7,641 nucleotides of DNA from G020354085 sp964629975 (GCA_964629975.1 CAZVUN010000134.1:1-7641), one strand, 5' to 3'; positions 1 through 6,414 are shown, counted from the first letter of the stretch. Made by a program: numbers and translations. Notes: a model not told the origin generated them from the letters alone.

Positions 1-216
1 ATCGAGAGCTTTAACGGCAGGTTCCGGGATGAATGCCTCAACGAACACGTCTTCCGTACCATCGACGAGGCGAGAATCGTCATCGAGGCCTGGCGCGACG
101 ACTACAACCGTCACCGCCCACACAGCTCCCTCGGTAACCTGACCCCCGAGGAGTTCGCCAGGCAGGAACGGGTCAGGCAGACTGAACCGCGGAACCCGAA
201 CCTAGAAGTGGCCTGA
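1..216 (+). CDS. IS3-family transposase OrfB, C-terminal fragment
   Basis: This is the last 71 residues of an IS3-family DDE transposase (OrfB, rve integrase core), cut by the left edge of the window and ending in TGA at 214-216. The visible sequence opens IESFNGRFRDECLNEH, the signature around the third catalytic residue of the IS3 DDE triad; the Glu at residue 2 is the likely catalytic E. It continues with DDYNRHRPHSSLGNLTPEEF, the conserved C-terminal block of IS3 OrfB proteins (close to the IS407/IS2 type). The two catalytic Asp residues, orfA and the programmed frameshift lie outside the window. The enzyme would cut and join IS ends. Whether the copy is intact cannot be judged, but the visible part has no frameshift or premature stop. 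Confidence 0.93.
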   Translation: MESFNGRFRDECLNEHVFRTIDEARIVIEAWRDDYNRHRPHSSLGNLTPEEFARQERVRQTEPRNPNLEVA

Positions 217-233
217 GGAATGGGGGAAGGTCA
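1..233 (+). mobile_element. IS3-family insertion sequence, right-hand part
   Basis: The transposase stop codon is followed within 17 bases by GAATGGGGGAAGGTCA, ending at 233. Its reverse complement begins TGACCTTCCCCC, which fits the TG...CA ends and C/G-rich tips of IS3-family elements. I therefore place the right end at about 233. The left end and target duplication are outside the window, so the boundary is inferred from one end only and could be off by a few bases. The sequence changes straight into the reading frame of the next gene, which fits an insertion into that gene. Confidence 0.65.
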
Positions 234-247
234 CCGTCGGCCTGCCG

Positions 248-1456
248 TTGGGCGCAACGCTGGCGCAGCCGACCGGGCCGGGCTTGAGCCCGATCGTCAC
301 CTTCGATCCTGACCGCGGCATGATCAGCCGACGGCCGACCAAGCGTCCGCTGACCGCGGCAGAGCTGAAGCTCGCGCGCGAGCGCGCCGAACGGCTGTGG
401 GAGGTGGTCAAGGCGTCGCCGAGCTTCAGCAAGCCGCAGGGCCTGTCGACCTTCCTGACGAGCTGGGCCTCGATCGACGAGCACGGCGGGTTCAACCAGA
501 ACTACATCGCCTACTGGTCCGATCCGCGCGACGTGCGCCGCCACAAGGACGGCGCGTTCTACGGCGTGATGGGCGGCGCGCACAAGATGCTGTACTTCGA
601 GACGAACTTCATCTTTGGCGACCACTATCTCGAAGACCCGGCCACGCGCGGCAACTTCAGCCGCGGGGTCGGCGGCGAGCGGCGCATCGAGGGCGTGTTC
701 GCGGCACCGCGCGTGTTCGGCGAGATCGGCGGCGGCACCATCTACCAGGACGTCATCGTTTTCACCCGCGACGGACGCAGCGTGCTCGAACCGGCGCCGC
801 TCGGCCCCCTGCTCGAAGGCGAGATCGCACGGCTGCGCAAGTTCGTCGCCGACACGGACGTCGGCAATGCGCGTGCACTGGCCCAGCTCGAGGCGTCCAT
901 GACGCCGCAGGCCGTCGCGGAGCGGCGCGCGCGGCGCGAGGCGCGCTTGCGCAAAGACCGCCCGCGCGCCGACGAGGCCACTCTGGCGCGCGAGATGGAG
1001 GCCGCCGCCCGCAGCGACGAGTACGACTACCAGCGACAGAAGGAGCGGCTGACCCCGCCGCCCACGCGCGATCCGCGCAGCAGCTACTGGGGGCCGCGGC
1101 TCGCGCTCGAAGCGCACGAGCAGCGCCTGGCGGGTCTCGACGCGGCCGGCCGCGCCGCCCCCGCGTGCGGGCGTCTGGATCCCGCCTTCGAGGTCCACCA
1201 TCAGGTGCGCTACGACCTCGTGTCCGCCGCTGGCGCCGACTGTGTGCCGATGGTGCGAATCCGGCGCGACCTGATCGATCGCCGGCGGCCGATCACCGAG
1301 GTGCAGGTGATGTCGATCTGGTTCAGCGAAAACCGCTGTGGGGAGTGGTGGAGTGGTGCGTCGCGCCCCAACCCGCGCAGCGCCTGCAACCACTTCCTGC
1401 CGCTGCTGCGCGAGATGGACTGGACCGCCGTGCGCCGCGCGCTCGGCTGGCAATAG
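248..1456 (+). CDS. hypothetical protein, 5' end apparently removed by the IS; probable exported protein
   Basis: I do not recognise the family. The frame is open from 206, inside the IS end, to TAG at 1454-1456. It has no ATG start; the first usable codon is a TTG at 248 without a well-placed ribosome binding site, giving 402 residues. The frame just before it reads VGLPLGATLAQP, which looks like the hydrophobic end and cleavage region of a signal peptide whose start is missing. Visible regions are an N-terminal basic helix (about 35-60), an aromatic- and Gly-rich stretch (about 80-180), a highly charged, probably helical segment rich in Arg/Glu (about 195-280), and a C-terminal domain holding all four cysteines (C307, C332, C364, C380). 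Four paired Cys fit two disulfides in a periplasmic or secreted protein. The gene may be a non-expressed remnant. Coding is supported by the long open frame and GC-rich third positions. Confidence 0.6.
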   Translation: MGATLAQPTGPGLSPIVTFDPDRGMISRRPTKRPLTAAELKLARERAERLWEVVKASPSFSKPQGLSTFLTSWASIDEHGGFNQNYIAYWSDPRDVRRHKDGAFYGVMGGAHKMLYFETNFIFGDHYLEDPATRGNFSRGVGGERRIEGVFAAPRVFGEIGGGTIYQDVIVFTRDGRSVLEPAPLGPLLEGEIARLRKFVADTDVGNARALAQLEASMTPQAVAERRARREARLRKDRPRADEATLAREMEAAARSDEYDYQRQKERLTPPPTRDPRSSYWGPRLALEAHEQRLAGLDAAGRAAPACGRLDPAFEVHHQVRYDLVSAAGADCVPMVRIRRDLIDRRRPITEVQVMSIWFSENRCGEWWSGASRPNPRSACNHFLPLLREMDWTAVRRALGWQ

Positions 1457-1593
1457 GCGCGCTGCCGCGCAACGCCGTCCGGCGGCCGGCGCGCGATCAG
1501 CGGTTCCAGGGTCGGCGTCCGGGGTGGCGCCGGTCAGCGGGAAGCCGCTATGCTGCAGCGCTCCTGGGGTCATGCACGTCGGCCCACCGCACA

Positions 1594-1600
1594 AGAGAGG
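1594..1600 (+). promoter_or_regulatory. ribosome binding site of fadD
   Basis: A purine-rich AGAGAGG stands 3 bases before the ATG at 1604. The spacing is short, but it is the only Shine-Dalgarno-like tract here and it favours 1604 over the in-frame ATG at 1550. The 18 residues that the earlier start would add have no counterpart in FadD proteins, whose N-terminus starts close to the KVWL motif. Confidence 0.5.
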
Positions 1601-1603
1601 CAG

Positions 1604-3274
1604 ATGAGCGCACCGAGCGAAAAGGTCTGGCTTGCGTCCTATCCCGCCGGTGTCCCGGCCGAGGTGGACGTGCGTGCCTATGCCTCGATCAACGAGGTGC
1701 TGGCGCGCAGCGTCGAGCGTTTTCGCGAGCGGCCAGCGTTTGCCAACATGGGTGCGACCCTGACCTATGGCGATCTCGATGCGCGCACGGGCGCATTCGC
1801 GGCCTTTCTGCAACAGGACCTCGGGCTCAAGCCGGGCGAACGCCTCGCGATCATGCTGCCCAACGTGCTGCAATACCCGGTCGCGCTGTTCGGCGCGCTG
1901 CGTGCCGGGCTCGTGGTCACCAACATCAATCCGCTCTACACCCCGCGCGAGCTCAAGCACCAGCTCGCCGACTCCGGTGCCTCGGCGATCGTGATCCTCG
2001 AGAACTTCGGCCACGTGCTGGCCGAGGTGATCGCCGACACGCAGGTCAGGTCCGTCATCACCACGCGCATCGGTGACCTGCTCGGCTTTCCCAAGGGCGC
2101 GCTCGTCAATTTCGTGGTCAAGTACGTCAAGCGCATGGTGAAGCCTTTCAGGCTGCCCGCCACGATCGATCTCCGCGAGGCGCTGCGCCTCGGCGCGCAG
2201 CACGACCTCACGCCGGTCTCGGCGACGCGCGACGACATCGCCTTCCTGCAATACACCGCCGGCACCACCGGGGTGGCGAAGGGCGTGGTGCTCACGCACG
2301 GCAACATCGTCGCCAATCTGCAGCAGGCCTCCGCCTGGGTCGCGCCGCTGCTGCGCGAGGGCGAGGAAGTGGTGATCACACCGCTGCCGCTTTACCACAT
2401 CTTCTCGCTCACCGCGAACTGCCTGCTGTTCATGAAGCTCGGCGGCCTCGTCTACCTCATCACCAATCCGCGCGACTTCAAGGGCTTCGTGCACGAGCTG
2501 AGCAAGCTGCGCTTCACCGCCATTACCGGCGTCAATACGCTCTATCGGGCGCTATTGCACACGCCCGGTTTCGATCGACTCGATTTCTCCGCACTCAAGC
2601 TCGCGTTGGGCGGCGGCATGGCGGTGCAGCGGGCCGTGGCCAGCGAGTGGAAGCGCGTGTCCGGCAAGACCCTGGTCGAGGCCTACGGGCTCACCGAGAC
2701 CTCGCCCGGGGTGTGCATCAACCCGATCGACCTGCCGGAGTACAACGGCAAGATCGGTCTGCCGATCCCCTCCACGGAAGTGTCGATCCAGGACGAGGCC
2801 GGCCGCATGCTGCCGCCCGGGCAGGCCGGGGAGATCTGCGTGCGCGGGCCGCAGGTGATGCGCGGCTACTGGAACCGCCCGGAGCAGACCGCAAAGGTGC
2901 TCACGCCCGACGGCTGGTTCCACACGGGCGACATCGGCACGATGGACGAGCGCGGCTTTGTCAGCGTCATCGAGCGCAAGGACGATCTCATCAACGTGTC
3001 GGGTTTCAACGTCTATCCCACCGAGATCGAGGATGTGGTCGCGCACCACCCGGGCGTGCTGGAGTCCGCCGCCATCGGTGTGCCGGATGAGCATTCGGGC
3101 GAAGTGGTCAAGCTCTTCGTCGTCGCCAAGGACCCGGCGCTCACCGCCGAGGCGCTGCGCGCGTACTGCCAGCAACACCTCACCGGCTACAAGGTGCCGA
3201 AGCACATCGAGTTCCGCGACACGCTGCCCAGGTCGCCGGTCGGCAAGATCCTGCGCCGCGCGCTGCGCCGTTGA
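1604..3274 (+). CDS. fadD: long-chain fatty acid-CoA ligase (acyl-CoA synthetase)
   Basis: This is a 556-residue ANL-superfamily enzyme that activates long-chain fatty acids to acyl-CoA via an acyl-adenylate, feeding beta-oxidation at the inner face of the membrane. It is collinear with E. coli FadD (561 aa) from the N-terminal KVWLASYP through PNVLQYPVALFGALRAG and INPLYTPRELKHQL. Motifs: P-loop YTAGTTGVAKG at 217-227 (E. coli has TGG), PLPLYHIF near 264-271, adenine-binding YGLTE at 361-365, GWFHTGD with D443 for the ribose, hinge ERKDD with R458, the FACS signature continuing to VSGFNVYPTEIEDVV, and the C-terminal catalytic lysine K548 in SPVGKILRR. All catalytic residues are present. It ends about a dozen residues earlier than E. 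coli FadD. The upstream 147-base gap suggests its own promoter, but I could not fix one. It converges with mtkB. Confidence 0.93.
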   Translation: MSAPSEKVWLASYPAGVPAEVDVRAYASINEVLARSVERFRERPAFANMGATLTYGDLDARTGAFAAFLQQDLGLKPGERLAIMLPNVLQYPVALFGALRAGLVVTNINPLYTPRELKHQLADSGASAIVILENFGHVLAEVIADTQVRSVITTRIGDLLGFPKGALVNFVVKYVKRMVKPFRLPATIDLREALRLGAQHDLTPVSATRDDIAFLQYTAGTTGVAKGVVLTHGNIVANLQQASAWVAPLLREGEEVVITPLPLYHIFSLTANCLLFMKLGGLVYLITNPRDFKGFVHELSKLRFTAITGVNTLYRALLHTPGFDRLDFSALKLALGGGMAVQRAVASEWKRVSGKTLVEAYGLTETSPGVCINPIDLPEYNGKIGLPIPSTEVSIQDEAGRMLPPGQAGEICVRGPQVMRGYWNRPEQTAKVLTPDGWFHTGDIGTMDERGFVSVIERKDDLINVSGFNVYPTEIEDVVAHHPGVLESAAIGVPDEHSGEVVKLFVVAKDPALTAEALRAYCQQHLTGYKVPKHIEFRDTLPRSPVGKILRRALRR

Positions 3275-3275
3275 C

Positions 3276-3288
3276 CGGCGCGGCGCCG
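3276..3288. terminator. GC palindrome between convergent fadD and mtkB
   Basis: The 23 bases between the fadD stop (TGA, 3272-3274) and the mtkB stop (TAG, 3298-3300) contain a perfect 13-base inverted repeat, CGGCGC-G-GCGCCG. It could fold into a short hairpin on either transcript. There is no T-run on either side, so it is not a classic intrinsic terminator, and such palindromes are common in GC-rich DNA. The transcripts may simply overlap. This is a weak call. Confidence 0.25.
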
Positions 3289-3297
3289 TCCGCCCGC

Positions 3298-4191
3298 CTA
3301 GCCCGCGATGCCGCGCTCGCGCAGCGCGCGTTGCACGGTGATGCCGATGTGCGCAGGATTGCGCACGACGTACAGGCCGAGTGACTCCATGCGATCCATC
3401 TTGGCCTGGGCGGTGTCGTCCTCGGCCGTGATGATGGCGCCGGCGTGTCCCATGCGCCGCCCGCGCGGCGCCGAGATCCCGGCCACGAATCCGATCACCG
3501 GCTTGCGCATGTTGGTGCGCGCCCAGCGCGCTGCGGCGACCTCCTGCGGTCCGCCGATCTCGCCGATCATCACGACCGCATCGGTGTCGGGATCGGCCTC
3601 GAAGGCCTCCAGCACGGTGATGAAATCGGTGCCGTTGACCGGATCGCCGCCGATGCCGACCGAGGTCGACTGGCCGAGACCGAGCGCCAGCATCTGCTCG
3701 GCGGCTTCGTAGTTGAGCGTGCCGGAGCGCGACACGATCCCGATGCGTCCCGGGCGGTAGATGTGGCCGGGCATGATGCCGACCTTACACGCCCCGGGCG
3801 TGATGATGCCGGGGGTGTTCGGCCCGAGCACGATCGCATCCTTGCCCACGCGGTAGCGTTGCAGCCGCACCATGTCGTGCACCGGGACGCCATCGGCGAT
3901 CGCGACGATCACCTTGATGCCGGCGTCGATCGCTTCCATGATCGCGTCGGCCGCGTGCGCCGGCGGGACGAAAACACCGGAGACGTCCGCGCCGGTGGCC
4001 TGCACGGCCTCCATCACGGTGTCGAAGATCGGCAGCCCGAGTTCCGGGTGTTTGCGCCCGCCCTTGCCCGGGGTGACGCCGGCGACCACCTGGGTGCCGA
4101 GGGCGAGCGCGTCGCGCGCGTGGAAGGTGCCGTGCTCGCCGGTGATTCCCTGGATGACAACGCGCGAGGCGTGATTGACGAAGATCGGCAT
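3298..4191 (-). CDS. mtkB: malate-CoA ligase (malate thiokinase) alpha subunit
   Basis: This is a 297-residue protein of the succinyl-CoA synthetase alpha (SucD) family. With MtkA it forms malyl-CoA from malate, CoA and ATP. Visible blocks: the CoA-binding Rossmann segment GITGEHGTFHARDALALGT near 15-33, GVTPGKGG near 39-46, GPNTPGIITPG in the middle, SRSGTLNYEA, and the phosphohistidine motif GHAGAI with H249, matching the active-site His of SucD. Malate rather than succinate is chosen because GIGGDPVNG, MIGEIGGPQE and FVAGISAPRGRRMGHAGAII follow MtkB closely and because the gene sits with mcl and mtkA. The ATG shares its A with the TGA stop of mtkA (TGATG), and a GAGG (4199-4202) lies 7 bases upstream, so translation is probably coupled. 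An ordinary succinyl-CoA ligase alpha subunit is the main alternative. Confidence 0.88.
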   Translation of the reverse strand: MPIFVNHASRVVIQGITGEHGTFHARDALALGTQVVAGVTPGKGGRKHPELGLPIFDTVMEAVQATGADVSGVFVPPAHAADAIMEAIDAGIKVIVAIADGVPVHDMVRLQRYRVGKDAIVLGPNTPGIITPGACKVGIMPGHIYRPGRIGIVSRSGTLNYEAAEQMLALGLGQSTSVGIGGDPVNGTDFITVLEAFEADPDTDAVVMIGEIGGPQEVAAARWARTNMRKPVIGFVAGISAPRGRRMGHAGAIITAEDDTAQAKMDRMESLGLYVVRNPAHIGITVQRALRERGIAG

Positions 4192-5345
4192 CAGCGCGCC
4201 TCGGCGGGTGTGGTCGCCCTGGGTTCGCCAGCCGCGCGCGCAGCGGCCACGGCCTTGGCCGCGGCATCGTCGAGATTCGCGGCCGTGACGAAGGGTAGGC
4301 CCGAGTCCGCGAGCAGGCGCCGGCCGGCCTCGACGTTGGTGCCGGCCAGGCGAATCACCATGGGGGCGCGGATCGCGAGCTGCCTGCAGGCCTGCACCAG
4401 GCCCTGCGCCACCCAGTCGCAGCGGTTGATGCCGGCGAAGATATTGACCAGGATCGTCTTGACGCTGCCATCGCGCAGCACGATGCGGCAGGCGTTGGTC
4501 ACCTTCTCGGGCGAGGCGCCGCCGCCAACGTCGAGGAAATTCGCCGGCCGGCCGCCGTGCAGCACGATCGCGTCCATCGTCGCCATGGCGAGACCGGCGC
4601 CGTTGACGAGGCAGCCGATGTCGCCGTCGAGCGCGATGTAGTTGAGGCCGTGGCTCGCCGCCTCGACCTCTTTGGGGTCTTCTTCCTCGAGGTCGCGCAT
4701 CTCGAGGATGCGGGGCTGACGGTAGAGCGCGTTGTCATCGAAGACGATCTTGGCGTCGAGTGCGAGCAGGTGGTCCGTGCCGACCACGGCAAGGGGATTG
4801 ATCTCAACCTGCAGGGCATCGCGGTCGCGCAGGCAGCGATACGCCCCCTTCATGATCCGGACGGCCTGGGCGAGGAGCTTGCCGCTGAGGCCCAGGGCGG
4901 TGGCGACCTTGCGGCACTGGAACTCGAGCAGGCCCACGCTCGGGTCGATGATCTCGCGCACGATGCGCTCGGGCGCCGCTGTGGCGAGCTCTTCGATGTC
5001 CACGCCGCCCTGGCGCGCGCCGATGAGCGTGATGCGCTGGGTGGCACGGTCGATCACGAGCCCGAGGTAATACTCGTGACGGATATCGGCCGCCTGCTCC
5101 ACCAGGACGCGGCGCACGAGGCGCCCCTTGGCATCGGTCTGGGCAGTCACCAGGCGGCGGCCGAGCAGGGCATCGGCCAGCCGGCGCGCCTCGGAGACGG
5201 AAGCGGCGAGCTTCACACCACCGGCCTTGGCGCGGCCGCCGGCGTGGATCTGTGCCTTGACGACCCAGCGCTCGCCGCCCAACTGCTCGGCGATCGTGGC
5301 GGCCGTGGAATCCGTGAATGCCCCGCCGCCCGCCGGTACCGGCAC
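4191..5345 (-). CDS. mtkA: malate-CoA ligase (malate thiokinase) beta subunit, N-terminus missing
   Basis: This is the ATP-grasp beta subunit (SucC family) of malate-CoA ligase; it binds the nucleotide and phosphorylates the His of MtkB. Recognisable sequence begins at GVPVPAGG and continues with VVKAQIHAGGRAKAGGVKL (ATP-grasp lysines), RQGGVDIEELA, EINPLAVV, ALDAKIVFDDNALYR, NGAGLAMATMD, ANFLDVGGGA and NIFAGINRCDWVAQG. The last motif is typical of MtkA; SucC has GGIVRCD. The end is TGA at 4191-4193, overlapping mtkB by one base. The conserved start of the family (Met, then HEYQAKxLL) is absent: upstream of GVPVP this frame is only a shadow of mcl. The first candidate start, GTG at 5343-5345, has no ribosome binding site and gives 384 residues against the usual 390 or so. 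The gene is probably not properly initiated unless the junction is an assembly error. Confidence 0.85.
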   Translation of the reverse strand: MPVPAGGGAFTDSTAATIAEQLGGERWVVKAQIHAGGRAKAGGVKLAASVSEARRLADALLGRRLVTAQTDAKGRLVRRVLVEQAADIRHEYYLGLVIDRATQRITLIGARQGGVDIEELATAAPERIVREIIDPSVGLLEFQCRKVATALGLSGKLLAQAVRIMKGAYRCLRDRDALQVEINPLAVVGTDHLLALDAKIVFDDNALYRQPRILEMRDLEEEDPKEVEAASHGLNYIALDGDIGCLVNGAGLAMATMDAIVLHGGRPANFLDVGGGASPEKVTNACRIVLRDGSVKTILVNIFAGINRCDWVAQGLVQACRQLAIRAPMVIRLAGTNVEAGRRLLADSGLPFVTAANLDDAAAKAVAAARAAGEPRATTPAEAR

Positions 5346-6316
5346 GCCGCGGGCGCGGGGCGGGCCTCGATCTGGTTGACCTTTTCGATCACGTTGCGGG
5401 CCATGCGCACCGACGCCGCATCGAGCAGGCGCCCGTCGAGCGCGGCCGCCCCCTGTCCCTCGCGCGCCGCCTGCTCCATGGCGGCGAGGATGCGGCGCGC
5501 GCGGTCGACTTCCGCATCGGTGGGCGAGAAGACCTCGTTGGCGAGTGGCACCTGCGCGGGATGGATCGCCCATTTGCCCTCGCAGCCCAGGGCCGCCGCG
5601 CGGCGTGCCGCGGCGCGATAGCCGTCGGGGTCGGTGAAGTTGCCGAAGGGACCGTCGATCGGCCGCAGCCCGTAGGCCCGGCAGGCGGCGACCATGCGCG
5701 CGAGGCCATAATGCCAGGGATCGCCCCAATGGTAGGCGCGCTGCCCGCTGCCGTCGGCGTCCGTGAGCACGCCGTAGTCGCAATTGGCGCCGCCGATCTG
5801 GGTGGTGCGCGCCTGCACCGAGGCGGCGTAATCGGCGACGCCGAACACCATGGCCTCCAGGCGCTCGGGGCAGGCGCGCGCGATCTCCTCGACATTGGCC
5901 ATGCCGAGCGCGGTCTCGATCAGCACGTGCAGATTGATCGGCGGGTAGCCCTTCGCCTGCTCGATTTGCGCAAGCAGCGTGGCGACGAAGTGCACGTCGG
6001 CCGCACTGCCGACCTTCGGGACGAGGATGCTATCGATGCGATCGCCGACCGCCTCGACCACCTCGATCAGGTCGCGATAGCACCAAGGGGTGTCGAGTCC
6101 GTTGATGCGCACCGACACCGCGCCGTGCGACCAGTCGTAGGCGCGCAGCGCGTGGATCGCATTTTGCCGCGCCTGCGCCTTGTCGGAAGGTGCCACGGCG
6201 TCCTCGAGATCGAGAAACACCACATCCGCGCCGAGCGTCGGCGCCTTCTCGAGCGCGCGCAGATTGCTCGCCGGTACGGCGAGTTCACTGCGATGCAGGC
6301 GGTTCTTGACGGCCAT
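5213..6316 (-). CDS. mcl: L-malyl-CoA lyase, with out-of-frame C-terminal tail
   Basis: A CitE/HpcH-HpaI superfamily lyase that splits (S)-malyl-CoA to acetyl-CoA and glyoxylate in an Mg-dependent reaction. It is collinear with Methylobacterium and Rhodobacter malyl-CoA lyases over its first 320 residues: LHRSELAVPASN (7-18), FLDLEDAVAPSDK (34-46), SVRINGLDT (68-76; R70 at the active site), IPKVG-like LVPKVG (98-103), VLIETALGMANVE (131-143; metal ligand E134), VFGVADYAAS (157-166; metal ligand D162), ACRAYGLRPIDGPFG (211-225), KWAIHP (248-253) and LDGRLLDAASVRMA (293-306; D299 matches a lid aspartate of the family). The normal C-terminus is near IEARP (316-320), yet no stop follows. The frame runs 47 more residues across mtkA in a different frame to TGA at 5213-5215. 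The ATG at 6316 is supported by GGAGGGAG 6 bases upstream. Confidence 0.92.
   Translation of the reverse strand: MAVKNRLHRSELAVPASNLRALEKAPTLGADVVFLDLEDAVAPSDKAQARQNAIHALRAYDWSHGAVSVRINGLDTPWCYRDLIEVVEAVGDRIDSILVPKVGSAADVHFVATLLAQIEQAKGYPPINLHVLIETALGMANVEEIARACPERLEAMVFGVADYAASVQARTTQIGGANCDYGVLTDADGSGQRAYHWGDPWHYGLARMVAACRAYGLRPIDGPFGNFTDPDGYRAAARRAAALGCEGKWAIHPAQVPLANEVFSPTDAEVDRARRILAAMEQAAREGQGAAALDGRLLDAASVRMARNVIEKVNQIEARPAPAACRYRRAAGHSRIPRPPRSPSSWAASAGSSRHRSTPAAAPRPVV
5349..5365 (-). other. mcl/mtkA junction with short direct repeat, likely deletion or assembly scar
   Basis: On the minus strand GCCCGC occurs twice (5360-5365 and 5349-5354), separated by five bases, exactly where Mcl similarity ends and MtkA similarity starts. 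The mcl stop, the spacer, the mtkA ribosome binding site, the start codon and about 12-15 codons of mtkA should lie here and do not. The two frames differ by -1. I see no canonical X-XXY-YYZ slippery heptamer at the junction. Confidence 0.6.
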
Positions 6317-6322
6317 GGCGGG

Positions 6323-6330
6323 CTCCCTCC
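6323..6330 (-). promoter_or_regulatory. ribosome binding site of mcl
   Basis: Reading on the minus strand, GGAGGGAG precedes the mcl ATG by 6 bases. This is a strong Shine-Dalgarno match with good spacing and fixes the start at 6316. The N-terminus MAVKNRLHRSELAVP then begins just before the conserved LHRSELAVP block, as in other malyl-CoA lyases. Confidence 0.8.
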
Positions 6331-6345
6331 CGATTTATCGTCCCT

Positions 6346-6368
6346 GCCGGCTTCGGTGCACGGCCGGC
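6346..6368 (-). other. inverted repeat in the mcl leader
   Basis: Two copies of the palindrome GCCGGC (6346-6351 and 6363-6368) flank an 11-base loop. The minus-strand transcript could form a six-pair hairpin downstream of the aminopeptidase stop and upstream of the mcl ribosome binding site. There is no U-tract after it, so attenuation of read-through or chance are both possible. Confidence 0.25.
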
Positions 6369-6373
6369 GTCGT

Positions 6374-6403
6374 ATTCTATCCGCCGATCCGTGGAATTCG
6401 TAA
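6374..6403 (-). promoter_or_regulatory. possible sigma70-type promoter for mcl-mtkA-mtkB
   Basis: In the 98-base gap between the aminopeptidase stop and mcl, the minus strand carries TAGAAT (6374-6379, five of six to the -10 consensus). It lies 18 bases downstream of TTACGA (6398-6403, a poor -35). This pocket is noticeably more AT-rich than its surroundings. It would give a leader of about 50 bases. The -35 is weak, so an activator may be needed or the match may be chance. Confidence 0.35.
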
Positions 6404-6414
6404 TCCCTGCCCCG

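Noticed and set aside
1550..1603. Upstream ATG start for fadD adding 18 residues
   Set aside because: The added residues have no counterpart in FadD, and the ATG at 1604 has a purine-rich tract before it and a start close to that of E. coli FadD.
1457..1603. Promoter or small RNA in the gap before fadD
   Set aside because: A TATGCT (1549-1554) and a five-pair hairpin (1536-1549) are present, but no acceptable -35 pairs with them. The evidence is too weak for a feature.
2252..2284. FadD P-loop TAG instead of TGG as a sign of lost activity
   Set aside because: Ala at this position is allowed in the AMP-binding signature, and every other catalytic motif is intact.
173..2494. A very long open frame on the minus strand, opposite the unknown gene and fadD
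   Set aside because: It lies antisense to clear FadD coding sequence, has a low-complexity Arg/Ala/Glu-rich composition with no motif, and is explained by the rarity of stop codons in GC-rich DNA.
3445..4641. A 398-codon plus-strand frame across mtkB and the 3' part of mtkA
   Set aside because: It is the shadow of two well-supported minus-strand genes and shows no recognisable domain.
5300..5420. Programmed -1 frameshift making an Mcl-MtkA fusion protein
   Set aside because: The frames differ by -1, but there is no canonical slippery heptamer at the junction, and the conserved MtkA N-terminal helix would still be missing. A deletion or assembly error is simpler.
5346..5783. Upstream extension of the mtkA frame as a longer N-terminal domain
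   Set aside because: This stretch is the out-of-frame reading of mcl, which has clear Mcl similarity here; the extension has no domain and no supported start.
4557..6403. Long plus-strand frames opposite mtkA and mcl
   Set aside because: They are antisense to genes with strong family matches; their His/Asp/Arg-rich composition is typical of the complement of GC-rich coding DNA.
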